Assembly: GCA_016715885.1 (NCBI GenBank)
Contig: JADJXL010000003.1
Coordinates: 186,001-250,000, forward strand
Source of the DNA: Polyangiaceae bacterium
GTDB taxonomy: Bacteria; Myxococcota_A; Polyangia; Polyangiales; Polyangiaceae
Reading direction: 5' to 3'
Length of the DNA stretch: 64,000 nt
Of the stretch, positions 43,300 to 51,289 are shown piece by piece (within the stretch, counting starts at the first letter, position 1; the number at the start of each line of letters is the position of its first letter). The translations under genes and the position numbers were made by a program. Under the pieces are notes generated by a model. That model searched no databases. It was not told where the DNA came from and saw only the letters and a program-made list of their open reading frames with translations.

Positions 43300-45077
43300 C
43301 GCGACACCTCCTCACACAAGAAACGAAGCCTCTCCGCGACTTCCGCGCGAAACCGAGCTGCCCGCGCAGTGCCGTCTTCCGGCGGCACCACCGCCTCGAT
43401 CAGCGTCGCTCCCGGCTTTCGCAATGCCTCGTCGAAGGACTGAACGAACGTTTCGTGATTGTCTGTCTGGACGAACCCGATTCCAAACGCGGCCGCCGCG
43501 TGCCCGAGATCAACCGCTTCGTGCATCGTGAAGTACTTATCGAAACGCTCCCGATCGACAGCGTGCACGACGGGCAATCGCTCGAAGATTCGCCCGCCTT
43601 GGTTTTGCACGACGACGATGACCAGCGGCCCGGGCACGTGCCGCGCGAGCACCAAACTCGAAAGGTCGTGCAGCATGCTCGTATCACCCAGAAGCAGCAC
43701 CACGGGCCGATTGGCAACGCTCGCCGCACCGGAAGCTCCGGCAACGAGCCCATCGATTCCGCTGACGCCACGTTGATGCAGCACATCGAGGCGCGTTTGC
43801 CGGGCGGGTGCCCACAAGTCCACGTCGCGCACGGGCAAACTATTTCCTACCGCGAGCAAGGCCCCTTCTGGACATCGTGAAACAACCGTTCGCGCAACGA
43901 GTGCTTCGGTCAGCGAAGGGCCTCCCGCGTGTTTTTCCGCGAATGACCACACCAATGCGTTTGCGCGCCGGAAAGCAGACGCCCACCGAGGATCCGGGGC
44001 GACCGTATGCGATAACAAACGATCGGTTACAGCTCGACAAACTTCGGCGGGATCTGCGAGCACGAGCGCCGTAGCGTCTTGTGCGGGATCGTTCCAGCCG
44101 TGAGCGGCAATGACAAACCTTGGAGCAGCCGCGTGCTGTTCGACGTATGCGGCATAGTTGCTCGACGTGGGAGGAGCACCAAGCTCGAGAATCAGATCGG
44201 TCTCGAGCGCCTTGCACAACGGTGGATCGCGCAGGATCGCATCGAATGCCGGACACTCTACGACGTTGGGGTCGGTCTTTCCAAACCGCGCCTGGCTCGT
44301 GGTTTCCGCAAGCAGGACAAACCCTGTCGCTCGCGCAAGAGCCACCGCCGCATCACGCAATGGTTCGTTCGGACGATCGAGCTTCGCGGGTCCACAAACG
44401 ATGAGACCTCGACGCGCCCGCGACGCATGTTCGACCAACGTGTCGATGGCCTCGGGAGACGGCGCCACTTTTGGCATGAACACCCGCGTCTTCCCACGCG
44501 CCACATTCGCACCGAACCTCGTCGCCGAATGCGGCCATGGTTTCGTCGGTTCGAGCGGTTTGCGAAGACGAACGTTGACGTGTACGGGGCCCGGCGTAGG
44601 CGAAAGTGTTCCCGAAACCGCCTGCGCAGCGACTCGAGCCGCAACACCATCCTTCAGCGATGCCTCATGCAGGCCAAGCTCCAAGAAAGCTCGCACATGC
44701 ACGCCAAAAAGCGCGTGTTGATCCGTCGTCTGCGGCGCTGCGACACCGACGAGATCCCACGGACGATCCGCCGTCAGCACGAGCAGTGGGATGTGGCTTT
44801 GCGACGCTTCGATGATCGCCGGAAGAAAGTGCGCTCCGGCGGTACCCGACGTGCAAAGCACAGCGCTCGGACGACCCTTCACTCGAGCTTGACCCAGCGC
44901 AAAAAAGGCGGCAGCGCGTTCGTCCACCGCAACGTGACGAACGAAGCCCTCGGTCGTGTCGGCAGCAAGCGCGAGCGGCGTAGAGCGCGATCCTGGACAA
45001 ACCACGACGTCACGCACACCTGCAAACGCAAGCGTTTCCATGAACGTTTCGATCCAAGCGAATTGATCGCGGCTCAT
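43296..45077 (-). CDS. menD: SEPHCHC synthase MenD
   Basis: A 593-residue thiamine-diphosphate enzyme that joins 2-oxoglutarate and isochorismate, the first committed step of the menaquinone pathway. The N-terminal domain reads VVVCPGSRSTPLALA and VDERAAAFFALGQAR (with the cofactor-activating Glu), then CTSGTAGAHFLPAIIEA and LTADRPWDL. The C-terminal TPP domain includes LLGDTSMLHDLSSLVLA and QNQGGRIFERLP. Length is typical. It overlaps menF and menA by 4 bp each. The stretch coding VCP near the start contains one of the GACAAAC heptamers (44996). Confidence 0.97.
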   Translation of the reverse strand: MSRDQFAWIETFMETLAFAGVRDVVVCPGSRSTPLALAADTTEGFVRHVAVDERAAAFFALGQARVKGRPSAVLCTSGTAGAHFLPAIIEASQSHIPLLVLTADRPWDLVGVAAPQTTDQHALFGVHVRAFLELGLHEASLKDGVAARVAAQAVSGTLSPTPGPVHVNVRLRKPLEPTKPWPHSATRFGANVARGKTRVFMPKVAPSPEAIDTLVEHASRARRGLIVCGPAKLDRPNEPLRDAAVALARATGFVLLAETTSQARFGKTDPNVVECPAFDAILRDPPLCKALETDLILELGAPPTSSNYAAYVEQHAAAPRFVIAAHGWNDPAQDATALVLADPAEVCRAVTDRLLSHTVAPDPRWASAFRRANALVWSFAEKHAGGPSLTEALVARTVVSRCPEGALLAVGNSLPVRDVDLWAPARQTRLDVLHQRGVSGIDGLVAGASGAASVANRPVVLLLGDTSMLHDLSSLVLARHVPGPLVIVVVQNQGGRIFERLPVVHAVDRERFDKYFTMHEAVDLGHAAAAFGIGFVQTDNHETFVQSFDEALRKPGATLIEAVVPPEDGTARAARFRAEVAERLRFLCEEVSR

Positions 45078-46471
45078 GGGACGATCCCGAGCGCCGCGAG
45101 CATGGGCGCTTCTTTCGCGCGCGTTTCCGCGTATTCCGCAGGTGGATCGGATGCTTCGACGATGCCCGCGCCTGCGTACAGAAACGCATCACGTTTGCCC
45201 ACGAGCCCTGCACGAATAGCCACGGCAAACTCGCCGTCGCCCGCGGCATCGAAATATCCAACGGCTCCCGTGTACCAACCTCGCGACGTCGGCTCATGTT
45301 CGGCAATCCACGCCGTTGCGCGGTCGCGCGGCGTGCCAGCTACGGCGGGCGTCGGGTGCAGCGCTTCGACGAGCGACAGCACATGGGTTCCATTGCGTAA
45401 AACCCCACGCATGGGCGTCCACAAATGGTGGACGTTGCGCAGCGTGCGAATGCGAGGTTCTTCCGGAACATCGAGCGACGAACATCGAGCAGCCAGAACC
45501 GCAGCAATCGATTCGACGACCAGTGCGTGTTCACGCCGATCCTTCGAGCTCGAAAGAAGCGCGCGTACGATGGTTGCGTCATCCGCACCGCGCCTCGCAG
45601 TTCCTGCAAGCGCATCGCTATCGACATGACGCCCATGCCGCGCAACGAGCCGCTCGGGCGAGGCCCCGACAAACACTCGCTCGCCCCGCTGAATCGCAAA
45701 TCGCGTGGTATCCGGATATGCCTCGTCCAAACGTTGAAGTACCACTGCTGCATCGATCGGTTCGTCGAACGTCACGCGACTCGATGCAACCGCCACGATC
45801 TTGTCCGTCGCACGCGTGTGAATGCACGCGATGGCGTCGGCCACCAGCGCACAAAAAGCGTCTCGATCGGCGACATCCAAACGCGCCACGACGCTTGGCA
45901 CATCCGACGCTCGAGCCCGTTGGCGAAGCTGCTCTGCGCCTTTCATGGCTGCTTCCAGCGTCTCGAGCTCTCCGAGAACGACTCGCCTGTCCAACTCGAT
46001 GCGCTCGGCCCGCACGCACAACCAAAGCCAAGCCTCGGTACCTCGACAAACGTAAAGCCATCGCGGTAGCGAAAAACTCGCATCGGCAAACGCAGACCAA
46101 GGCTCTCGCTCGGCATTCGGTCGGAAAGACAAACCTCCCAAGAAGAACGGTCCAGGCGCCTTGGATGCCTCACGCGTACGTTCTTCGCGTAGCGTTTCAA
46201 ATACCCGGCGCGTGCCGTCTGCCGCTTGCGCAATTCGCTCCGGCCCATGACCATCGATACGCGTAGCCTCGCCAAACCCCACGAGCGCCAACGGCGTTTC
46301 GCCGGTGCGTGGTGATCCGTGCCAAAACGACACCGAAAGCTCACCCGAGCACGCAGCGACGAGTCGAGTCGGCGGCACGTACGGCGCCGCGACGGCAATC
46401 GCCAGGACATCATCGGCTCCCGCGGTGCTTTGCGACAAACGCTCGATGGCCTGAGCGACGAGCTCGATCAC
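45074..46471 (-). CDS. menF: Isochorismate synthase MenF
   Basis: A 465-residue chorismate-binding enzyme that converts chorismate to isochorismate. The C-terminal 260 residues hold the catalytic core: KIVAVASSRVTFDEPID, FAIQRGERVFVGASPERL, LAGTARRG, EALHPTPAVAGTPRD and the closing YAGAGIVEASDPPAEYAET, which carries metal-binding Glu residues. HPTPAVAG and the AGAGI ending favour MenF/EntC over anthranilate or PABA synthase. The N-terminal 180 residues are poorly conserved, as is usual. It overlaps both ubiE and menD by 4 bp. Confidence 0.93.
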   Translation of the reverse strand: MIELVAQAIERLSQSTAGADDVLAIAVAAPYVPPTRLVAACSGELSVSFWHGSPRTGETPLALVGFGEATRIDGHGPERIAQAADGTRRVFETLREERTREASKAPGPFFLGGLSFRPNAEREPWSAFADASFSLPRWLYVCRGTEAWLWLCVRAERIELDRRVVLGELETLEAAMKGAEQLRQRARASDVPSVVARLDVADRDAFCALVADAIACIHTRATDKIVAVASSRVTFDEPIDAAVVLQRLDEAYPDTTRFAIQRGERVFVGASPERLVARHGRHVDSDALAGTARRGADDATIVRALLSSSKDRREHALVVESIAAVLAARCSSLDVPEEPRIRTLRNVHHLWTPMRGVLRNGTHVLSLVEALHPTPAVAGTPRDRATAWIAEHEPTSRGWYTGAVGYFDAAGDGEFAVAIRAGLVGKRDAFLYAGAGIVEASDPPAEYAETRAKEAPMLAALGIVP

Positions 46472-47220
46472 GACGCCTCCGGACGGCGCGCCGCTCCTCG
46501 CTTGGGCGTGCCCACGTAAAGGTGCGCCACGCCAAACGTGAGCGCCGACATTTCGAGCACGGTCAAACCCGCATCCTCCATCATCTGCGCAAATTCGTCA
46601 GCCGGAGGAAATGCAGCAATCGATTTCTGGAGATAACGATATTCCTTTGCGCCCGAAAGAAATCCCCCGACGCGCGGAACGATCTCGTGCACGTACGTCC
46701 GCGCGAGCACGCCGAGCATGCCGCCTCGAGGTTCCGACAATTCCAACACGGCGACTCGACCACCAAGGCGCGTCACGCGAGCGATCTCGCGCAGCGCCTT
46801 CGCTCGATCCGGCACGTTTCGAATGCCAAACGCAATGGTCACTCCGTCGAACGTTTCGTCTTCGAACGAAAGCGATTGCGCATCGCCTTCCTGAAGCTCG
46901 ATTCGTCCCGATAGCCCAGCCGCGTCCACCTTGCGAATGCCTTCCGCCAGCATGTTTTTCGACGGATCGACACCAACGACCGTTACGTCGGAATGCGTCT
47001 GTGCAATCGCAATCGCAAGATCCCCGGTCCCTGTAGCAAGGTCGAGAACCTTGGCGTTCGGTTCGAGCGCAAGGGCGGCGACGGCCTTGCGACGCCAGCC
47101 TTGATCCATTCCAAGCGACAAAATGCGGTTCAACGTGTCGTAACGTGCCGCAATGGCATCGAACATCGCACCGCTACCAAGGTTTGTCGGGGCATGTTCG
47201 GGTTTGTCTGCACTGTTCAT
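46468..47220 (-). CDS. ubiE: Demethylmenaquinone methyltransferase (UbiE/MenG)
   Basis: A 250-residue class I SAM-dependent methyltransferase. MFDAIAARYDTLNRILSLG opens the UbiE/COQ5 domain. Motif I is VLDLATGTGDLAIAIA, followed by VVGVDPSKNML and the family signature FDGVTIAFGIRNVPDRAKALRE, then GGRVAVLELSEPR. It methylates demethylmenaquinone to menaquinone, the last step of the pathway. It is coupled to the upstream HMG-CoA reductase by an ATGA overlap. Two GTTTGTC heptamers lie 13 bp apart in its first codons (47182 and 47202). Confidence 0.95.
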   Translation of the reverse strand: MNSADKPEHAPTNLGSGAMFDAIAARYDTLNRILSLGMDQGWRRKAVAALALEPNAKVLDLATGTGDLAIAIAQTHSDVTVVGVDPSKNMLAEGIRKVDAAGLSGRIELQEGDAQSLSFEDETFDGVTIAFGIRNVPDRAKALREIARVTRLGGRVAVLELSEPRGGMLGVLARTYVHEIVPRVGGFLSGAKEYRYLQKSIAAFPPADEFAQMMEDAGLTVLEMSALTFGVAHLYVGTPKRGAARRPEAS

Positions 47221-48437
47221 GGCGAACCCTCCGAGTGTCGTCCGTTCGTTGCCGATCGCAGCGGTTGCTCATTTGGTTCGAGCGCACGCTTGCGCTCATG
47301 CAGGCGCATGTGCCCAAGCTGAATTCCCTCCCCTGCAAGCGCTCGAAGTGCGGCCAAATTCGACGCGAGCCCAACCGACGCCATCACGATCGCCAGCTCT
47401 CCGGACGAGTTGACCCGGATCATGTCGAACGCGGCACGAACACCAGGATGTGCCTGCGACAAACCACCGACCGTGCCAACCGCGAGCGGCAATTCAGCGC
47501 TTCCGACGAGACCATCCGACGTACGTTTCCACGTGCTGATCGGTCGATACGTTCCGCTCGTCGCGGCATACGCGTGTGCTCCGGCTTCGATGGCGCGAAA
47601 GTCTTGACCCAGCGCGAGCGCAACGGCGTCGACACCATTCATGAAGCCCTTGTTGTGCGTGGCGGCGCGAAAAACATCGAGCTCGGCAAACCGACTCGCT
47701 CGCATGATTCCCATCGCAAGCTCCGCACCTCCAACGTCTTCGTCACGCACGGACACGCGCACGCGCACGAGACGACGCAGCGGCAGGTTTGTCAGGATGC
47801 GCAAACCCATCCTTCCGCCCGCGAGATCCTGCACGCCGGGCGCCATCGCCTCGGCGACCGAATCGACGGTATTGGCACCCATGCAATCGCCGACGTCGAC
47901 GTGCACGTGAACCACGAGAATGCCGAGCGCTTCATCGAGCACACGCACCTCGAGATCTCGAACTCCGCCACCTCGAGCCACCATGCGCGGAATCGCTTCG
48001 TCACCCATCGCAAAGAGGCGTGCTTTCGCTTCGAGAATGCGAGCTGCAGCAGCGTATGGTTCGGGGACGTCGTCGAGCTGAATTTGCGCCGTCATGATGG
48101 GCGGATCGGCTTCTCCGACAAACCCTCCCGAATGACGCGTCATGCGCGCTGCATTCGACGCTGCGGCGACGACGCTCGGTTCTTCCGTCGCCATGGGGAC
48201 CAGGACGTCGCGACCGTTGATCAAAAAGTTCAGGCCCAATCCAAGCGGCAACGCGTGCGTCGAAATGACGTTTTCACTCAAGCGATCCGCCAGCTCGACA
48301 TCGATGCTCCCACCACGTGCAAGATGTTCGCTCGACGTCGCATCGAGAAGCTCCATCTCGCGCAGCTTGGACAAACGTGCCTCTGGTGAATGACGGTAAA
48401 ACCCACTGATTCGGCTGGAAATAATCGGTTCCATCAT
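47217..48437 (-). CDS. mvaA: Hydroxymethylglutaryl-CoA reductase, class II type
   Basis: A 406-residue HMG-CoA reductase. Recognisable sites are ENVISTHALPLGLGLNF, VPMATEEPSVVAAAS with the catalytic Glu, DCMGANTVDSVAEA, THNKGFMNGVDAVALALGQD with catalytic Lys and Asp, and GHMRLHER with the C-terminal His. The short, membrane-free layout is class II. In the mevalonate pathway it makes mevalonate for isoprenoids; some class II enzymes run the other way. Its place between DAHP synthase and UbiE, beside a polyprenyl synthase, argues for a biosynthetic role feeding the quinone tail. Overlaps with both neighbours are 4 bp. Confidence 0.93.
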   Translation of the reverse strand: MMEPIISSRISGFYRHSPEARLSKLREMELLDATSSEHLARGGSIDVELADRLSENVISTHALPLGLGLNFLINGRDVLVPMATEEPSVVAAASNAARMTRHSGGFVGEADPPIMTAQIQLDDVPEPYAAAARILEAKARLFAMGDEAIPRMVARGGGVRDLEVRVLDEALGILVVHVHVDVGDCMGANTVDSVAEAMAPGVQDLAGGRMGLRILTNLPLRRLVRVRVSVRDEDVGGAELAMGIMRASRFAELDVFRAATHNKGFMNGVDAVALALGQDFRAIEAGAHAYAATSGTYRPISTWKRTSDGLVGSAELPLAVGTVGGLSQAHPGVRAAFDMIRVNSSGELAIVMASVGLASNLAALRALAGEGIQLGHMRLHERKRALEPNEQPLRSATNGRHSEGSP

Positions 48438-49420
48438 CGCACCACCGTTTGTCCTAGCTCGCGGACCATCGCTCCGAGCTCGGCAAGAGGTATCGCCTGT
48501 GGTCCATCGGAAAGTGCTCGTCCTGGGTCGGGATGCGTCTCGATCATCAGCCCTGCAGCTCCCGCGGCGAGCGCAGCGCGCCCGAGCGGAAGCACGAGAT
48601 CGCGCCGCCCCGCTCCGTGAGATGGATCGACGATCACCGGCAATCGATGCACGTGACGCAGAATCGCCACGGCCCCTAGGTCGAGCAGATTGCGCGTCGA
48701 ATCATCGAATCCGCGAATTCCACGCTCGCAAAAGATCACGCCTTTGGTGCCATGCGCGAGCAGGTACTCGCCCGCGAGAAGCCACTCGTCGATGGTCGAG
48801 GACATGCCGCGCTTGAGCAGAACGGGTTTGCCCGTTTTCCCGATCGCCTTGAGCAGCGAGAAGTTCTGCATGTTGCGCGAGCCGATTTGCACGAGATCTG
48901 CATACTCGGCGACGGCAGATACGTGGCCTTCGCCAAGCGCTTCGGTGACGACGAGCAGCCCGTTTGCATCGGCGGCGCGACGAACCCATTCGAGTGCCTT
49001 GTCGCCATGCCCCTGGAACGAATAGGGACTCGTGCGCGGCTTCCACGCGCCTCCGCGAATGAACGACACGCCACTACCCGCGAGAACGGCTGCCGTTTCG
49101 CGCACCTGGTCTTCGGACTCGAGGCTGCATGGCCCGCACATGAAGATCGGTTGTGACAAACCGATTCGCACGCCGCGCACATCGACGACCGGTCCTTGCG
49201 CCGACACGAGCGGATGCGCGGGCGCCGGCGCTGTTACTTCGAGCACGCCGTCGATCCTCGCCAGATCCATGGGATCAGCCGGCTGCGAATGCGGCGCGAT
49301 CACGTAATGCACCGAGCCTCCGGAGGTGCCTCGTTCCACACGTGAAACCCAAAGCCCTCGGCACGTGAGCTCCCGTAGAACACCGGACGCATCCGCGTCG
49401 CTTCTCAATGACACGATCAT
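48434..49420 (-). CDS. aroF: DAHP synthase (3-deoxy-7-phosphoheptulonate synthase), AroF/AroG type I-beta
   Basis: A 328-residue enzyme joining PEP and erythrose 4-phosphate at the entry of the shikimate pathway. An N-terminal 75-residue ferredoxin-like regulatory domain (HYVIAPHSQP region) precedes the barrel, as in Thermotoga-type enzymes. Active-site motifs are FMCGPCSLESEDQV, AWKPRTSPYSFQG, the KRGMSSTIDEW Lys and VDPSHGAGRRDLV. Chorismate from this route is the substrate of MenF downstream in the same operon. It begins 6 bp after the prenyl synthase stop and overlaps mvaA by 4 bp. Confidence 0.94.
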   Translation of the reverse strand: MIVSLRSDADASGVLRELTCRGLWVSRVERGTSGGSVHYVIAPHSQPADPMDLARIDGVLEVTAPAPAHPLVSAQGPVVDVRGVRIGLSQPIFMCGPCSLESEDQVRETAAVLAGSGVSFIRGGAWKPRTSPYSFQGHGDKALEWVRRAADANGLLVVTEALGEGHVSAVAEYADLVQIGSRNMQNFSLLKAIGKTGKPVLLKRGMSSTIDEWLLAGEYLLAHGTKGVIFCERGIRGFDDSTRNLLDLGAVAILRHVHRLPVIVDPSHGAGRRDLVLPLGRAALAAGAAGLMIETHPDPGRALSDGPQAIPLAELGAMVRELGQTVVR

Positions 49421-49426
49421 GGCGGC

Positions 49427-50503
49427 CTACCTCCTCCGCTCCGGCGTCGCGCGTGCAACGGCAACGAGCGCAGTTTTGGCAATCCCCTCCGGGACGACTT
49501 CGAGCGCCGAAATGGCTTCGTGGCACAGCCGGCGCGCAAGCTCGACCGATTCTTCGATGACGCCAGACGAGCGCAGCACCGTTGCGATTCGTGCTCCGAG
49601 CTCGGGTGCGACATCGCCTCCCGCACATGCAACTTCGAGCATTGGAGCGAGATCCGGACGTCGCTCGAGCGCGCGCAACATCGGGTACGTCATCTTTCCT
49701 TCGGCAAGATCCGCAAGCAGCGTCTTGCCCGTCGTTTCAGCGTCTCCCGCGACATCGAGCACGTCATCGACGACCTGAAACGCAACGCCGACCTTTCGAC
49801 CGTAATCGACGAGCGCATCACGTGCAGCGTCGGAAACTCCGCCTGCAACGGCGCCGGCAAACATTGCCCAACGGAACAGCGATGCGGTCTTTCCTTCGAT
49901 GATTTGGAAATATTCGTTCACGTTCGTATCGAGTTTGCCTCGACGTTCGAGCTGCATCGATTCAGCGATGACCATCTCGCGCACGACGTCGAGCATGCGA
50001 CCGAGCACGTCGGCATTGCCAACACGCTGGATGTCCCGAAGCGCTTCGACGAGGAGCCAATCGCCACCGAAGATGCTCGCCGCATTGCCGTAGATCATGC
50101 GCGCCGCTTCTGCACCGCGCCTGCGCACGCCCAAATCCACGACGTCGTCGTGAAGGAGCGTCGCGTTGTGCACGAGCTCGACGGCTACCGCATACGTGCG
50201 CGCGGCGTCCGTGAACCCGCGTCCAACGTGCGCCGCAAGCGCGACGCAAATGGGGCGAATGCGCTTTCCATCCTGCGCGAGCAGATGACGAACGCTCGCT
50301 TCGGCACGCGTTTTTCCTCCTGCACCGACAGCCGCAATCGCACGATCGACCTCGTCGAGATCGCCAGCAAGGAACGCGCGCAAATCTGCCAATCGATGAG
50401 CGAGGGGATCGATTCCATGATCGACACATCCCCGCTCGAGGCTTCCCACGACGTCGTGGGAAGGCGGAGCGACGCGTTTGATGGGGTATGTTGCAATCGA
50501 CAT
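49427..50503 (-). CDS. Long-chain polyprenyl diphosphate synthase
   Basis: A 358-residue trans-prenyltransferase that builds the side chain for menaquinone. The first Asp-rich motif is LLHDDVVD and the second FQVVDDVLDVAGD. Other marks are GGKTRAEASVRHLLAQDGKRIRP, with substrate-binding Lys/Arg, and the GKTASLFRWA stretch. Small residues before the first Asp motif (VHNATL) point to a long product, hepta- to octaprenyl, by analogy with IspB/HepT; the exact length cannot be read. ATG 50503 has GGGAG eight bases before it. The much longer frame upstream overlaps the regulator gene region and is rejected. Confidence 0.92.
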   Translation of the reverse strand: MSIATYPIKRVAPPSHDVVGSLERGCVDHGIDPLAHRLADLRAFLAGDLDEVDRAIAAVGAGGKTRAEASVRHLLAQDGKRIRPICVALAAHVGRGFTDAARTYAVAVELVHNATLLHDDVVDLGVRRRGAEAARMIYGNAASIFGGDWLLVEALRDIQRVGNADVLGRMLDVVREMVIAESMQLERRGKLDTNVNEYFQIIEGKTASLFRWAMFAGAVAGGVSDAARDALVDYGRKVGVAFQVVDDVLDVAGDAETTGKTLLADLAEGKMTYPMLRALERRPDLAPMLEVACAGGDVAPELGARIATVLRSSGVIEESVELARRLCHEAISALEVVPEGIAKTALVAVARATPERRR

Positions 50504-50567
50504 ACGTTCTCCCGTCGGCAGGGGACTCGTCCCAACCGAACCGAATGCTTGGACCTCAAAAAACTTC

Positions 50568-51131
50568 TCAGGCGCGACGCTTGCGCACGACGCGAAGTGG
50601 GAATCGAATGAGATCCCCAAAAGGCGCGAAATCCACCTGTCTCGACCGAATGAATCCGTCGAGCGCGACCTCTGCCGTGATGACGAACGCGAGCAGTCGC
50701 CGAACTCGATCGGCTCGCAAATCGTTTGCGCCTGAACGACTACGTGCTTCGAGCAGATCCACCGCGCGTTCGAGCCGTGAGCGCACAGATTCGGCGAGAA
50801 GCCGTTCACGCTCGGAGAAGACTTTGGAAATCATTTTCCAAAAGTCCGTCTCAGCCTCGAAAAATTCCCTACGCTCACCGGGCTTGAACACGCGCCGCAC
50901 GACGCCCCACCGCTGAAGCTCGGTGAGAGACATGCTCACGGCGCCGGCGGACAAGCTCAAACGTTCGCCGATGGTCGCCGCGGGCAGTGGTTCCCCTGCG
51001 ATGAAGAGGATGGTCCACACGCGACCGAGCACGCGACGAAATCCCCAGTGCTCGATGACGTCGCCAATGGCGTCGGCGGCAAGCAGCTCGGCTTCGTCTT
51101 CCCCGGTCACGCTGGTCTCACGCTCGGTCAT
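50568..51131 (-). CDS. GbsR/MarR-family transcriptional regulator
   Basis: A 187-residue winged-helix regulator. Residues 20-90 include EHWGFRRVLGRVWTILFIAGEPLPAATIGERLSLSAGAVSMSLTELQRWG, read in segments as the GbsR-type helix-turn-helix (helix 2-3 around ERLSLSAGAVSMSL). The rest is helical, with a dimerisation segment near ERERLLAESVRSRLE. It sits 64 bp before the polyprenyl synthase gene on the same strand, so it either heads the quinone operon or is read just ahead of it. A perfect 22-bp palindrome ends 10 bp before its ATG, strongly suggesting autoregulation and possibly control of the whole operon. ATG 51131 follows the palindrome; the long frame further upstream has no domain. Confidence 0.85.
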   Translation of the reverse strand: MTERETSVTGEDEAELLAADAIGDVIEHWGFRRVLGRVWTILFIAGEPLPAATIGERLSLSAGAVSMSLTELQRWGVVRRVFKPGERREFFEAETDFWKMISKVFSERERLLAESVRSRLERAVDLLEARSRSGANDLRADRVRRLLAFVITAEVALDGFIRSRQVDFAPFGDLIRFPLRVVRKRRA

Positions 51132-51141
51132 GTCTCGCTGA

Positions 51142-51163
51142 ACTTTCAAAATATTTTGAAAGT
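51142..51163. promoter_or_regulatory. Perfect 22-bp palindrome, likely operator of the GbsR-like regulator
   Basis: The half-site ACTTTCAAAAT (51142-51152) is followed at once by its exact reverse complement, giving 22 symmetric bases with no spacer. It is AT-rich (18 of 22) in a GC-rich region and lies 10 bp before the regulator ATG, within the likely leader or promoter. Winged-helix dimers of the MarR/GbsR class bind such symmetric sites. A clear -35/-10 pair could not be fixed around it. Confidence 0.75.
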
Positions 51164-51289
51164 ACAAGTAGCCGCGAAAGCACAGAGGGTCAAGACGCGA
51201 CCCCGCGAATTTGCACAGAAAAATTTGCGCGATGATCCGACGCGATGCGGCGTGGAGAGTGGGTTGGGATGAGGCGTGCGCGTGAGGCG

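Noticed and set aside
42163..43443. 426-codon plus-strand frame opposite menA and menC
   Set aside because: Arg/His-rich antisense frame; both opposite genes have complete catalytic motifs.
44079..45629. 516-codon plus-strand frame opposite menD and menF
   Set aside because: Antisense shadow of two well-identified genes; no start signal or domain.
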